Shown here: one piece after another, positions 1-10,600 of the stretch
How positions within the stretch are numbered: position 1 is the first letter of the stretch
Layout: every line of letters begins with the position of its first letter
Source: Phytomonas francai
Taxonomy: Eukaryota > Euglenozoa > Kinetoplastea > Trypanosomatida > Trypanosomatidae
DNA: 53,736 nt
Direction: 5' to 3'
NCBI GenBank assembly: GCA_001766655.1
Contig: MJCC01000008.1
Span: 524,704 to 578,439 of the forward strand
Notes under the pieces: generated by a model
The model's input: the letters and a program-made list of their open reading frames with translations, nothing else
Databases searched by the model: none
What the model was told of the DNA's origin: nothing
Made by a program: the position numbers and the translations under genes

Positions 1-293
1 GGGGGGGGGAGAAGGAGCGGACTCGGAATTGGCATACGAATCCTCATACATAACAGAATGATTTGGTTAACTAGGGGACAGACGGGTACATGTCGGTTAT
101 ATATATATATATATATATGTATATATAAGAGATGCGAAAAACAGGGCTCCCAAATGGGTCATTCCTCCTTGAAATCATACACGCTGCCCACCCACGGTGG
201 TTCGACTCGCTTTCAAGAACCCACACCTCCTCAACAGAACAATGCTATATATTACTTCAAGGGCAATGAAAGGTAGGGATCGCTGCAGTTAGA
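1..293. other. intergenic, AT-rich with microsatellite
   Basis: No convincing gene is seen. The stretch opens with a run of G and carries an alternating TA tract at about 98-128. It lies downstream, in the transcription sense, of the 606-aa gene and should hold its 3' UTR and polyadenylation region. Confidence 0.6.
98..128. repeat. (TA)n microsatellite
   Basis: Alternating TA run interrupted by one TG step. Similar tracts recur at 19388-19413, 25848-25879 and 45789-45822, all between genes. Confidence 0.9.
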
Positions 294-2114
294 TTACATG
301 ATTAGCTCATCCATTGGATCGTATGCCTTTCGATGTGTGCGCCTACCTCTAGATTTCCCGCGCAAAGACGGATCGGACTCCGAGCCCCACCCCGCCTTTT
401 TATTTGAGGCTGCGAATTTCTTCTTCGCTGACAACGAACATTTTTCTAGTGTCACGGCATCAAACCCAAATTCAATGAGTATCTTTCTGCAGTGTCGCTC
501 CTCCTCGTCGTTCATCTGAGGAGCTAATGTTGTGAAGACCTGCGGGATCAGCCGCTGCGCGCGCTCCTCGCATTGCACGACCTCCTTTGGCAGGCTTTCC
601 AACACCCTCAGAAAACTAGACAGCTGCCGAAACCCGCCCTTCGAGGATTGAAGCATCTCAAATAAGGTGAAAAAATCGTCTGTGAAATGCTGCAAACAGG
701 AGAGGGATAAGATAATGTTCTCCATGCACTCCGCATCGATGCAGTCCCCGCGCACGGCCGCCGCGAACCCTAGCGAAACGATGCAAAGATGCCCTCTTGC
801 CGGCGGGTACGTGGATAACAAGCTGAGAATCCGCACAAGCTGCGGGATAGTAAGTTTTCCCGCATCCCGATCCAACCTCTTCATCGCGCTCGCCATCACT
901 GCAGTGCTATCTATCGGCAGAAAGGAAAGCGTATCCATCAGCGAATCAATTAAATGAATCTCCAACTTATCCCCCACCAGCGCCTCTGCACGGGAAAGCA
1001 GCATCGGATAGCACTCTGAAGAAGGCGGAATCCGCAAATTCACCGCCGCCTGTAGAATTACAGGTAAATCACGTTCGGATATCTTGTCTTTTACGCGCAT
1101 GAGATCCTGAAGAAGCTTCATAGCGGTAGTGTAGTCGCGAATACCGTAGCGAGATAATGCGTTCAGAAGAGCGCGATGATACGTGCTAGAGGTTGAGTGG
1201 TGCATCTGCTTTACGCCCTGCTTCGCAAGGAGCGGGAGCATTCGCGCGGCAGAAGGAGTGGTATTAGGTTGCCTTTCTAGAGATTGCGCGATAAGAAAGA
1301 CATCCTCAGCAGATAAATCTTCCATGCACGCCATAATTTGATTCACCAGGGCGTGTAGGGAGTCGTTGGCGTTGAGCTTGTGGAGGTTGAAGAAGAGTTT
1401 GCTGATCTCGACAGAAGGTATCTGCGTGGCAACCTCACAGCTTCGTCGGGAGAGCAAGGAAGTGTGTTGATATGAACGATAATTCACGCAAGCAAGGGCT
1501 TTTACTAGTCTATTAATATCCATAGGCGTAAGACTCCGCAGCTGAGGCTCTAGTGCACTCATGTGCCACTCTATCGTCTGCATTTGATCTCTTCCAATCG
1601 ACACGGCATGATTCTGCGAAGACGATGAAGAGGTTGGAGAGAAATTTGAGACTGAAGAAGACGGTACTGCGAGAACCTCCGAAACAATCTCCCAAATCGC
1701 GTTAAGGTGCTCTATTGCGGATGGCTCTTCCTGCGCTTTGCTGCCCGTCATTACCACAGTAGGTCTTACCTCGTCCTCGACAATAAGATCCCCCAAACCA
1801 GGCGCTAAGCTAGCATAAGGCGTAAGAACCTGATCAATAAGTGATTTCTGAAAAGCACCCATCACAGCAACTTTTCCATCCGTGCCCTTTTCTTCAACCT
1901 CACTGTCAGGGCCATACTTTAAATTGTACTGGGTGGCGATGGAAGCCATAAATTGTCTATCTTCCTTTAGACAAAGCGTGTCCTCGGCGCCCTTAAGCAA
2001 AACACAGAGGCGGTAAATATCATCCCCGTTAAAACTTATCCTGCCCTTGCGCACCGCACCAAGAAGGAGAGGTAGTTTTGATGCAGTTGATCGTGCTAGC
2101 GTTCTAGTAATCAT
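294..2114 (-). CDS. probable mitochondrial helical-repeat protein (HPR/OPR-like), 606 aa
   Basis: I do not recognise the exact gene. The N terminus (MITRTLARSTASKLPLLLGA) is rich in Arg, Ser and Thr and lacks acids for about 28 residues, which fits a mitochondrial presequence. Residues about 190-560 consist of successive helical units of 36-38 residues with Leu/Ala spacing, each roughly 'L....NRLVKAL..' followed by 'A..LL..L'. This resembles the heptatricopeptide/octotricopeptide class of organellar RNA-binding repeats. A Ser-rich linker occupies about 148-172, and the C terminus is basic. Stop codon TAA. The start is the first ATG, preceded in the sense direction by a pyrimidine stretch and AG. 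The best guess is a mitoribosome-assembly or mitochondrial RNA-metabolism factor. The repeat class is an inference from visual periodicity. Confidence 0.75.
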   Translation of the reverse strand: MITRTLARSTASKLPLLLGAVRKGRISFNGDDIYRLCVLLKGAEDTLCLKEDRQFMASIATQYNLKYGPDSEVEEKGTDGKVAVMGAFQKSLIDQVLTPYASLAPGLGDLIVEDEVRPTVVMTGSKAQEEPSAIEHLNAIWEIVSEVLAVPSSSVSNFSPTSSSSSQNHAVSIGRDQMQTIEWHMSALEPQLRSLTPMDINRLVKALACVNYRSYQHTSLLSRRSCEVATQIPSVEISKLFFNLHKLNANDSLHALVNQIMACMEDLSAEDVFLIAQSLERQPNTTPSAARMLPLLAKQGVKQMHHSTSSTYHRALLNALSRYGIRDYTTAMKLLQDLMRVKDKISERDLPVILQAAVNLRIPPSSECYPMLLSRAEALVGDKLEIHLIDSLMDTLSFLPIDSTAVMASAMKRLDRDAGKLTIPQLVRILSLLSTYPPARGHLCIVSLGFAAAVRGDCIDAECMENIILSLSCLQHFTDDFFTLFEMLQSSKGGFRQLSSFLRVLESLPKEVVQCEERAQRLIPQVFTTLAPQMNDEEERHCRKILIEFGFDAVTLEKCSLSAKKKFAASNKKAGWGSESDPSLRGKSRGRRTHRKAYDPMDELIM

Positions 2115-2422
2115 TGATGATCACTCTAGCTTGATTTTGATAGTAAGAATATACAAGAAAGGGTAAGTAGAAGAAATAGAGATTACACTCAACGAATAAC
2201 CCCCCCCCCCCCCACACACACACACCTATACAAGCTATCCTATGAATCCTGCTATTTATTAAAGTAGGTTTTCTTCTGTGCATATAGAAATAGAAAAGAA
2301 CCCAGCTGACCTTCGTCAGCATCCTACATCCTCCTCAGTATCAGTACCGCCACTACGATATTAATATCGCTGTGACCAATATTTTATTCCTTTACCCTCT
2401 TTCCCCTCTCTTATTTTCATTC
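2115..2422. other. intergenic, with C/CA tract
   Basis: No gene is seen. It holds the 14-C run followed by a CA repeat at 2200-2225, and the presumed 5' UTR of the 606-aa gene. Confidence 0.6.
2200..2225. repeat. poly-C followed by (CA)n
   Basis: Fourteen C followed by about six CA units. On the transcribed (minus) sense this is (TG)n then G14, directly upstream of the 606-aa gene. Confidence 0.9.
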
Positions 2423-2968
2423 TTATTTCCCCCTCCAGGGTTTAAACAGCAGACGACTAGAGACGGCTACGGGGATATCGACCCACGGCGGCACGCTCCC
2501 CGTCCGCTCCTCAAGCACCGCCACATTCACCTGCGTATCCGTCTTCGTATCGACGTCGGTGATGACGTGGCCGTCGTCCAGCGAGTAGGTCATCATCAGG
2601 GCCAAAAACACGTGTGTGGTGAAGTAGTACAGGAAGAAGATCACGAGTATCGCGGGCCCGGCCACGGCCCAGTACTTTTCGGGGTAGTAGGTCACGTGCA
2701 GCCGGTGCAGGACCTCGTCCGGGACGACCGCCCAGAGGAGGTAGACCGCGGTAAACACGATGAAGAGGAACCACGCGATGAAGCCGTTGATCGCGACCTG
2801 CGGTCCCTTGCTGTTGGGGGGCTCGGGGCTGCTCAGCGGGGGGCTCGCGGCCTCGGCGAGGGCGCTGGGGCCGGGCTGGGAAAGGGGGCTGGGGGTGGCC
2901 TGGGAACAGGGGCTGGGCTGAGGGTTGGCCCAGCGGGGAGGGGGGGCGTGACACGGGGATTGGGGCAT
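2423..2968 (-). CDS. PIGP: PIG-P, subunit of the GPI N-acetylglucosaminyltransferase
   Basis: 181 aa. PIG-P is a small two-pass ER membrane subunit of the complex (PIG-A/C/H/P/Q/Y with DPM2) that adds GlcNAc to phosphatidylinositol, the first step of GPI-anchor synthesis. Residues 1-58 are a Pro/Ser/Ala-rich low-complexity extension. The PIG-P core follows: TM1 at about 62-82, the signature 'LHVTYYPEKYWAVAGPA' at about 90-106, TM2 to about 127, then 'DDGHVITD' and the terminal 'DIPVAVSSRLLF' that is typical of the family. An upstream in-frame extension to 3100 lacks ATG. A strong splice acceptor (TCTCTATAG repeats) at 3022 lies inside it, so I start at the ATG at 2968. The GPI pathway is heavily used in kinetoplastids for surface coats. 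The Pro-rich N terminus is unusual for PIG-P. Confidence 0.92.
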   Translation of the reverse strand: MPQSPCHAPPPRWANPQPSPCSQATPSPLSQPGPSALAEAASPPLSSPEPPNSKGPQVAINGFIAWFLFIVFTAVYLLWAVVPDEVLHRLHVTYYPEKYWAVAGPAILVIFFLYYFTTHVFLALMMTYSLDDGHVITDVDTKTDTQVNVAVLEERTGSVPPWVDIPVAVSSRLLFKPWRGK

Positions 2969-3021
2969 GGGAAAAGGGGTTGGGCTGGAATAGGGTGCCC
3001 TCGTCAATAATCCTATAGGAC

Positions 3022-3046
3022 CTATAGAGATAGAGATAGAGATAGG
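3022..3046 (-). promoter_or_regulatory. trans-splice acceptor for PIG-P
   Basis: In the sense direction, a repeated CTATCT pyrimidine tract ends in AG at 3023-3022, 54 nt before the chosen ATG. It decides the PIG-P start. Confidence 0.6.
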
Positions 3047-3363
3047 AGGAACCCGTTTCGAGGCTGTGACATGATAGAAAAGGGAGGATAGAGGGGACAC
3101 ATTCGGAGGGTTACAGAGCTCCAGGTTGCGCTACCTCACCGAGTCACCGCGAATACACCAAACTCAAGTAAGACCCATATAAACCATGGGTTCGATATGC
3201 ATCAGTATAATAATAATAATAATGTCGAATGACGGCAGGAATTCAAGTTCCGCATATCAACAGTCGCTTCTTTTGTGGTTTTTCTTTTTTTGCTTTGCCT
3301 TTGGGCAGGTATAAGAAACCGAGCTAATCAATAAGTACCTCAATATAATGTAATTCTGTATGC

Positions 3364-3375
3364 GGGGGGGGGGGG
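3364..3375. repeat. poly-G tract (12 nt)
   Basis: Uninterrupted G run between PIG-P and the small frameshifted gene. It is C12 on the transcribed strand. Confidence 0.9.
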
Positions 3376-3434
3376 AGGCGGGAAAAAACGATAATCTATT
3401 TTAACGACACAAACAAGTGCCTATTATTCGTTAA

Positions 3435-3724
3435 TCAACCACTTCCCGTACTTGTGTCCTGTAATAAATCTAAACCGTCATGAGAAGATACATCCGTTTC
3501 GGCGAGCTTCGCGAAGACAAAATCGTCAAGTATCATTCTGTCTTCAGGCAATTCGTTTGAACGCATCGTGAAGGAGATTTGATGTTTAATAGCGTCTATA
3601 TTATCATGGGAAGCCTTGCAGGAGGATTTTGGCGCGCGTATTCTCTCAAAAGATGCTCCGAGTTCAGAAGTTGAATGTAGGCTACACGCAGAGGTTTGTT
3701 TCTTCTCCTCCGTGCTAATAACAT
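3435..3724 (-). pseudogene. small gene with an apparent frameshift (about 96 aa if intact)
   Basis: Not recognised. The sense strand has an ATG at 3724, preceded by a pyrimidine tract and AG. The ATG opens a frame beginning MLLARRRRNKPLRVAYIQLL that stops at 3596. An overlapping frame continues in the next register from about 3608 to a TGA at 3435. It reads HDNIDAIKHQIS..., then ...ELPEDRMILDDFVFAKL. One extra C in the CCC at 3610-3608 would fuse the two into a single protein with a basic N terminus, a helical middle and an acidic tail. Either the assembly lost one base of a homopolymer or the gene is broken. Two unrelated chance frames remain possible. Confidence 0.45.
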
Positions 3725-3869
3725 TTTTATTCCCTTGATTATGGCAGCTTGTCAAAGGAGCCGAGAGCTACGCCAGTGAGTGGGTCGCCCGCACGATGAG
3801 GATTCTGCTGGGGAGACGAAATATGTTGCTATTTGTTGTCATGATCGTTATTTCTATTACTGTTGCCGT

Positions 3870-6800
3870 CTACAGAAGAGGTTTATATGCATTTTTCCCT
3901 GTCTTCTTCTCATAAGCAGCAGCCTTCACTCCAGTGGAATCTGGAGATGGGGGCATGAGAACTGAAGCGTTATTTCTGCGAGCATGGTGGTGGGAAATAG
4001 AATTAGCAGCCCCTGCTATCCGCTTTTCGCTCTTTGAAGAAGATGAAACAGGTGCTTGGTCACGGTAGTTGACGTCAGATGAGCATTTATCGATTGAAAG
4101 GGGGGATAAATTCATCTCGGGGGAATTGCCTGTTGATATGGGAGCACCTTGCACACGTTGTAGATCCCACTCCGTGCTATTTCGTGGATCAAGATGCATA
4201 ACTTCCACATTTGAAATATTTTCCCTCGAAATGTTGCCCTCCGCTTGGGGGGTGTTTCTATAAAGAGGTTGTTTATCAGAAGAAGAAACCGTGAAGCAAG
4301 CCACACTTTCCTCTTTGGACGTGTCATAGAGTTTTCGGGATGACGAAGAACTCTTCACAGTGGAATGCTCTACGTAAACACACTCTGATCGAGGTGGAGA
4401 ACGATCGTGCAATCGACGAGAAGGCAACTCTACGGAGCTTTTCATCTGGCCCTCAAGGAGCTCTATGAGTTTGCTCTCTTCCGCATCTCTGAATTCGCTA
4501 TGAAACTCATCGAGAGATGAATTTTTTGATTTCCTTGATAGTATTACTATTGAATGCTCTTTGCTCTTGGTAACATTCGAGGCACGACTTATTTCATGGA
4601 TATTTCGATCTCTGTTTTGGGTAGGAGATTCCTTCACCGTGCTGGCGATTATTGACTTTAGATGACCCCTGTGGGCGGGTAATGACGTCTTTGGTGATAT
4701 TACAACACCTTCGCGTGAACTATCCTTGACGCTATCATTTGAATTGTGAGCTTTCGCTTCCTCAGAAATCATATTGTCGGAAGGCAGCCTTTCAGAGGTA
4801 TGTGGTGGAATCACGAGTTTCGACAACTGCGGTGGCGGCAGTAAAACCTGTGGAAGATTCAATTCGTCCCTAGATTTTGCGCTCCACGCTAGTGGTGAAT
4901 GCGCACCCTGCGTAGACCCCATGGATTGGGATTCCTTCAACATTTTCATGGAAACCGTTAAAGGTGAGGCCGTGACAGAGCTTTCCTGCGCTTGCTTGTA
5001 GGGTTCCATTAGAATGTGAGGCTGAAAGTCCCTGTCCTCATCATCAACCGTGCTCCCGAGATCAGAGCTCCCGACCAAAGCTACGCTGGAAGGAGGAGTA
5101 AAGGGAGAAACCCTTTCCTCCTTATCACTGCCGCAAAAAGTGAAGTTTAAAAGGTGTTGAGGGGTGCTTGGCAAGACGGCGGGACTCGCACTAGGATTCC
5201 GCAATGATGGGGGTACAGACGAAGGTGTCAAAGAAGGTGGCAATGTCGCCTGTGCGGGTTCAATATTCTCTCCCTGCATGGCGTAATCTTCAACAGCCTC
5301 CTTTATAGGTTCAAACATAACATTTAACGATGATGGTGAAGAGCTCCCGCCAGGCACACCCCTTCCTGGAGGCCGTTCCTTTTGCTCTTGATTGGGTACC
5401 AAACGCCGCTCACCTAGGGCGGGTATTTCCTCTTCTTTTTCAAACCCTGCGCGATGAGCATCTTCCTCTTCTTTCACACAAATGAGATCCTGCGTGAGCT
5501 CCCACTCCACACTCGCTCGGACCTCCTCCTCGGCGTGCGTCGCCAACTCCGCGAAGAGCTCCTCTATAACACGCAAGACATGCAGCTGAAGCGCGCCGCG
5601 GCCATGATATACGACCTCGTCGGCAGAAAGCCCTGGCTCTATTCCTAGTTTTTTCAACGCCTTTAAAATATTTCCCCAATTCCGCAGCACCCCCTGCGTA
5701 TGCTCCACCCCACCAATCTCGCACACACAGCAAGCCCCTTTGTCAACTCGCGAAAAGCTTCCACCTTTCTTCCTTTCTTCGTCCCTTGATTCCCCCTCTC
5801 CAGAATTTTCCGGAAGCCAAGTCCTTGATTTCTTGCTTAAACCTTCCCCCCTCCGGACTCCGCTTAACTCGACGATCTCCACTTTCTCCAGTGGCATCAA
5901 ATCGGGATGATAGAAGTAAAGCACCACGCTCAACACAATGCCACTATGAAGAAACTCATAAAAGCTCTGCTGGAGGTGAAGAAACGTCTGCCGCCAGATC
6001 ACCCAATCCCTCCTATGCAACCCTCTTGGGAACGAAAAAGAGGAAGAAGCAAAGGAGTTCATGGCAACATTAGAAGCAAAGCTCGTATTGACATTACTAG
6101 CATCCTTGGAATGTTTCAGAGTTCCGTAGTGAGGAAGGGGCTGTTCTTTTGAAGATCCCGGGGCATCCGCAAGTAGCTTAACAACCGCTCGCATCCAAAC
6201 CATGAGCGCCTTCTCCACCGTGCAAACCTGAGGAATAGTACGACACAAAAGATGCCTTGTATGCGTTAGAATGCTATCAATCGAGAGTACCGTACGCGTA
6301 TAATAAAGAAGTAAGGAGCGAATAAGAAAGGTATGTGCACCTAAATAGAACGGCACGAGCTGCGAAAGCTTTTTTGATGCTTCTTTTACACGAGAAAGCA
6401 GCATGGATAATTTCGACCGCCGATCCGAGCTTCGCTCACGAGTACTATTACTACTGTTAACATGAAATGGAAGGTGTGAAGCACTCTGTTTGGAATTGTT
6501 TAACGGCATATTGAGCGATATAAAAAGTTCTTCGAGGTGGAGGATGGGGCTGCTATCCGGGTGCTGTGAACGGGTAATCCAGCGGAGTAGGACCGCTATA
6601 GCTTGCGTGTAGGTTTCCTCACGTTTACGCGCCGTCTGAAAGGTGGTGTCTTCCACGATAGAATCCACCCTGCGAGGATCAATTGAACTCCGTACGCTGC
6701 TATTTAACCCCTCATTTTGAGTAAAATCATTAAAAAGCTCCTTACTTCCCCGCGGTGTCGTTGCATTATTATTCTTGCTGGAGGCAGAGTCCCCCGTCTC

Positions 6801-7112
6801 TGCAGTGGCGGTAAGAAGAAAAAGACGAAGGGTATGCGGGGTGCAGCCTAAAAGAATCTCCGCGAGGAGAAGGTGATAAAACCCACAGCGGGCCATATCT
6901 AAAGCCCCAAAAGGCATCGCCCCGACCGTCGTGATCGTTGAAAAGGAGCCGGAAAGCACCGAAAGCATCGCCCGGGCGTCCAAAAAAAGCTGCGGGTACT
7001 GCGCCTCGTTTGCGGGATCCGCGTGATGGAGGAGGTAGTGTAAAACCCATCGCCAGTTGACGAGGAATTCAAGGATAAATTCCTGAGTAGCCGGTGAGGA
7101 AGACGCACTCAT
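3870..7112 (-). CDS. 1080-aa protein with a divergent CAMSAP-type CH module
   Basis: The ATG at 7112 lies about 40 nt after a strong acceptor at 7151. Residues 1-100 are helical. Residues 298-523 carry the landmarks of a calponin-homology domain of the CAMSAP kind. These are 'EKALMVWMRAVV' (300-311), then 'VLYFYHPDLMPLEKVEI' (397-413, compare the CAMSAP pattern fYyP.l..LedV.i), then 'NILKALKKLGIEP' (481-493), and 'ADEVVYHG' followed by 'HVLRVIEELFAEL' (511-523). Two poorly ordered inserts split it (about 315-370 and 415-470). Residues 560-1080 are Ser/Pro/Glu-rich and probably disordered. CAMSAPs bind microtubule minus ends, so a cytoskeletal or basal-body role is a reasonable inference. I do not see a CKK domain. 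The domain call is from motif spacing only. Confidence 0.7.
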   Translation of the reverse strand: MSASSSPATQEFILEFLVNWRWVLHYLLHHADPANEAQYPQLFLDARAMLSVLSGSFSTITTVGAMPFGALDMARCGFYHLLLAEILLGCTPHTLRLFLLTATAETGDSASSKNNNATTPRGSKELFNDFTQNEGLNSSVRSSIDPRRVDSIVEDTTFQTARKREETYTQAIAVLLRWITRSQHPDSSPILHLEELFISLNMPLNNSKQSASHLPFHVNSSNSTRERSSDRRSKLSMLLSRVKEASKKLSQLVPFYLGAHTFLIRSLLLYYTRTVLSIDSILTHTRHLLCRTIPQVCTVEKALMVWMRAVVKLLADAPGSSKEQPLPHYGTLKHSKDASNVNTSFASNVAMNSFASSSFSFPRGLHRRDWVIWRQTFLHLQQSFYEFLHSGIVLSVVLYFYHPDLMPLEKVEIVELSGVRRGEGLSKKSRTWLPENSGEGESRDEERKKGGSFSRVDKGACCVCEIGGVEHTQGVLRNWGNILKALKKLGIEPGLSADEVVYHGRGALQLHVLRVIEELFAELATHAEEEVRASVEWELTQDLICVKEEEDAHRAGFEKEEEIPALGERRLVPNQEQKERPPGRGVPGGSSSPSSLNVMFEPIKEAVEDYAMQGENIEPAQATLPPSLTPSSVPPSLRNPSASPAVLPSTPQHLLNFTFCGSDKEERVSPFTPPSSVALVGSSDLGSTVDDEDRDFQPHILMEPYKQAQESSVTASPLTVSMKMLKESQSMGSTQGAHSPLAWSAKSRDELNLPQVLLPPPQLSKLVIPPHTSERLPSDNMISEEAKAHNSNDSVKDSSREGVVISPKTSLPAHRGHLKSIIASTVKESPTQNRDRNIHEISRASNVTKSKEHSIVILSRKSKNSSLDEFHSEFRDAEESKLIELLEGQMKSSVELPSRRLHDRSPPRSECVYVEHSTVKSSSSSRKLYDTSKEESVACFTVSSSDKQPLYRNTPQAEGNISRENISNVEVMHLDPRNSTEWDLQRVQGAPISTGNSPEMNLSPLSIDKCSSDVNYRDQAPVSSSSKSEKRIAGAANSISHHHARRNNASVLMPPSPDSTGVKAAAYEKKTGKNAYKPLL

Positions 7113-7150
7113 CACGCGCGCGCGCCCAACTACCGTACTATTTCCTCTTT

Positions 7151-7190
7151 CTGTGAATGTGAAAAGGAGTTGGAGGGGGAGGGGAGAGCA
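7151..7190 (-). promoter_or_regulatory. trans-splice acceptor for the CH-domain gene
   Basis: In the sense direction, a long C/T tract (CTCTCCCCTCCCCCTCC...) ends in CACAG with AG at 7152-7151, about 40 nt upstream of the ATG. Confidence 0.6.
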
Positions 7191-7322
7191 AGGGGGGAAA
7201 TGTCTGCTGTGAGATTTGCTATCAGTGTTAATTGTCTACTTAGCTATTTATTTCATTTTCAATAGGTAGGATCCCTGGTTGCACAGGTTTCGTGCCTAAA
7301 TTTGGATGTTTAGTTCCGATGA

Positions 7323-7334
7323 GGGGGGGGGGGG
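7323..7334. repeat. poly-G tract (12 nt)
   Basis: Uninterrupted G12 between genes, C12 on the transcribed strand. It matches the tract at 3364. Confidence 0.9.
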
Positions 7335-7642
7335 AGGGCAGTAATGCAATAAAAGGAATTCGAAAATCTTCGGAAAAACAGCGTAAAGCAATCAGAGTAT
7401 AACTAAGAAAAAAAAGTCGAGAAACAGCTCAGCAAGCAAATGTCCCCAAAACCATATCTCTCCGTTTTGAAGAATTAACAACAACAACAATAATAACTAT
7501 CATCAGCGTTGCCTCATTATCAGGACACTAGAAGCGAATGCTTCTCTAGTTTAAGTTTCTATAAATAAATGATATAAATATAGCGTGCTGTCTTTAAAAT
7601 ACTTCTATACGCTATTCTAATCTAAAGAAGGATAAACTTCAA

Positions 7643-10600
7643 TTAGCACTTTTTTTGTGAGCCCACATTCAGTTGGGGTGGCAGAGAATAATAGTTGTCA
7701 CGATGAGGACGTTCTATAACCGATCCTGCAGAGGTCATATCCAAATTCGAGGAGAAGTTCAACGTTGTGCAGGTTGTACTATCACTTGCTTTTTGCCGAA
7801 TCTCTTCCTTCTCATCGCTAGGATCTACAATAGTTTTCACCTTTCCCGTACTATTGCTGAGATAAGAACCCGCCGTGATCGACTTCGAACTCGCCGAGAT
7901 GGTTCGCGTCGCGAGGGAGGATCCCGTCGTCGTCGTAGTATGCGTAGGAAGCATGGTGGAAGTAGAAGAGGTCGGGATCGAACTCAACGGTGTGGTAAAT
8001 TCTGAGGGATTTATAGGATGGCTAGCATAAAACGCGCGCATTCGCTCCGCTGCGGGAGAAATCAAATGCGGATGATGTGGATGGGATGAGTGATCCTGTA
8101 ATGAGGAGGATCGCGGCATGTTATCATAAAGCTTCCGACGAGATGCGCGTTCGGGAAGTGAGGACAAGAATTTATCCTCCGTGTCGCGCTTACTCTGTTT
8201 AGAATGATGAGAATGAAAAGGAGAAGAATGCCGATTTCCGAGGGAATCCTCGGCGCCTCGGCCGCCAGCAAAGGCAGCTCTTTTCCCCGCCTCCAAAGCC
8301 CGGCGCTGCATTGCCAAATAACGCTGCTGCGTGGGGTTGTAAAGTGATGTTGACATATCGTGTGTTGAATTTCGAATTTCGTGGTTTGCTCGATCCTCAC
8401 ACCACGCACTAAACGGTTCAAAAGGCTCCAGGTGGCGTTGTTTAGAGCAAAAAGACGACGACGCCACCGGCGTGGAGACTTTTTGATTCACCTGGGATTG
8501 CACATTTTCTTTAACTGGTGGTTTGTACGGAGCTTTTTGCTGGTGAACTGCCATATTTATGGCTCGGGAGTTTAGTGGTGGTGGTGGGGAAAACTGTGAG
8601 ATCTTTGTGCTGCTTGCTGCCGTACTTTTCGCAGATTCCTCTCGAGTTGAAGAGATTTCTTCTGAATTCGGATCGGCATCCGGTTGCGTACCGCGCAGAG
8701 CTTTCTCGGCGATTTCTCTCGTCGAAAGCGAGAGACCGAGGCTTTTGGATGCGCCCCCTGAAGGGGATAAAGATGATTCCACCGCGGGTATTTTTTTGTT
8801 TACATTAGAATCTACAGTCATCGATCGGTGCTGCTCTTTCGTTGACAATGATCCCACTTGACGAGGTGCGAAAGGTTGCTGCTGCAGTCCCCCAGTTTCG
8901 GGTGGCAATTTGTCCTCTTCAGAAGGCCGCACCTCAGGGATTCTTCGAGCAACGGCGTTCACCTCACCAGGGAAAGAAAACGATGCAGAGAGAGGAGGAC
9001 GGAACACCCCGACGGGCATTTTTCCACTCTCATCCACGCCCGTTGTCGCGGTTCGAATGACAGAGGATGGTAAATCGCTGTAGTCCGGGCTGACAAGCTT
9101 TTGCAGTGCGGAGTTCATACGCTCCTCGGCGGTCTTTTCCAGCCGCGCGAGCTCGTCGTCCGTTAGAAGTTTCCCTAGCTCCCAAGCCTGCTCTGCCATG
9201 AGGCCGTCGACAAACCGATCCCGCAGTTGCCTTTCCGCCTGCTGCTTTTTGCCCTCGAGGTGCTCGATCTGCTCCGCGCTCGCGAGCTTCGAGTCGACGA
9301 TAAAAAGACGCAGCTCCCGCTCCTTCTTCAGGCGCTCCTGCTGCGCACGTTCGAGCTCCACTCGGGAGCGCCAGAGATCCGCCGAGGAGTCGTACTTCGC
9401 GGTGATCACCGCGTGCTCGCGCTGGAGGAGCATCTCCTCCCGCAGCGCGGCGGCCTCGGCCTCCTCCCGCAGCTCCCGAAGACGAGCCCGCGTGGCCGCC
9501 TTCTCCTCCTCCTGCCGCCGGAGAAGGCAGATCTCGTCGGATTTCGCCTCCAGGACCTCCGCATCGCAGAGGAACTCCTTGGGGTACGCATAACTCGGAC
9601 CCCACCCCAGAAGGGCGAAGTACGGCTCCATGAAGGACGCGTTCCTCGGGCAGGTCTGGAGCATCCCGTAGGCCTGCTCGATCACCCCACTGACGGGGAA
9701 AGCGCTTGAATGGGGGCGACGAAGCTCCTCCAGGACCTCGCACGCGGCGCGGAGCGGCAACAGCACCTCCCGCAAATGCACGAGGTAGGAAAGTAAAAAC
9801 ATAAAAAGCCACATCGGGTTCATCATAAAGGCATGATCCATCACTTGCAGCCACTCCGCTCCAGAGAGCATATCGGTAAAAAAGCTCTGCATTGCATCCC
9901 AACCCCAAACCTCAAAACCAGCGCCAATGTGATCAAAATGCTTCGCGAGCTCCGCATCCTGCTTTTCGAGGCACCGCGTAAGAAAGGCACCGAGCATGCT
10001 GGGCGGCTGCGGATAGCAGACGAAAAACTCACGTCCCCAATTCGAAAAAAAGGTCAAAAGTACCTCGACAATGGACTGCGCGTCGTCCTCGTAGACGCGA
10101 CAAAGGGGGTAAGTCATAGAAGGCAGAAAAGACGCGATCGCGAAGACCCGTGCGTGGTGCGCAAGCACGGAGATAACAGATTCGATCGTAGAGCGTATTC
10201 TCCCGGGTGGTAATCCAAAAGGCTTCATAAAAACCGCAACGCATTCATGCGGAGGGCGCCGCGCGAGAGAAGCGAACTGCGGTGCCGTTACGCGCTTGTT
10301 TGGCAAGCCCAGGATAAAGCGCCAGATCACCGCGTGATATTTAGAGGGGAAAACACCGTATTTATTCAAATACGTGTGGAGCTTGTCCATGTTATAACGG
10401 CACGTTTCATCGTCCATGCTATCGCTGTGTAGGGTGCGAGATAATAACTCCATCGCCCGCTGACCATCACGAGTTACCGCTTGGGTTGGCGTATCACAGA
10501 TGCCAGGGCGCGCACCCCCCCCCTCACCTCGTCCCTCCACCGCGTTAACGTCTATCCACTTCGCGCGAGAGTGAGCGGCGTCGAAAACCAACGGACGGCG

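Larger units (their letters stand above)
7113..7642. other. intergenic spacer
   Basis: AT-rich with a G12 run at 7323-7334 and scattered AAT/CAA steps. I see no gene. The right part is the 3' UTR of the TBC1D31 homologue. The left part holds the acceptor for the CH-domain gene. Confidence 0.6.

Noticed and set aside
3748..3914. plus-strand stretch resembling a tail-anchor membrane segment
   Set aside because: It has no start codon, is closed by a stop just upstream, and is explained by a T-rich 3' UTR read antisense.
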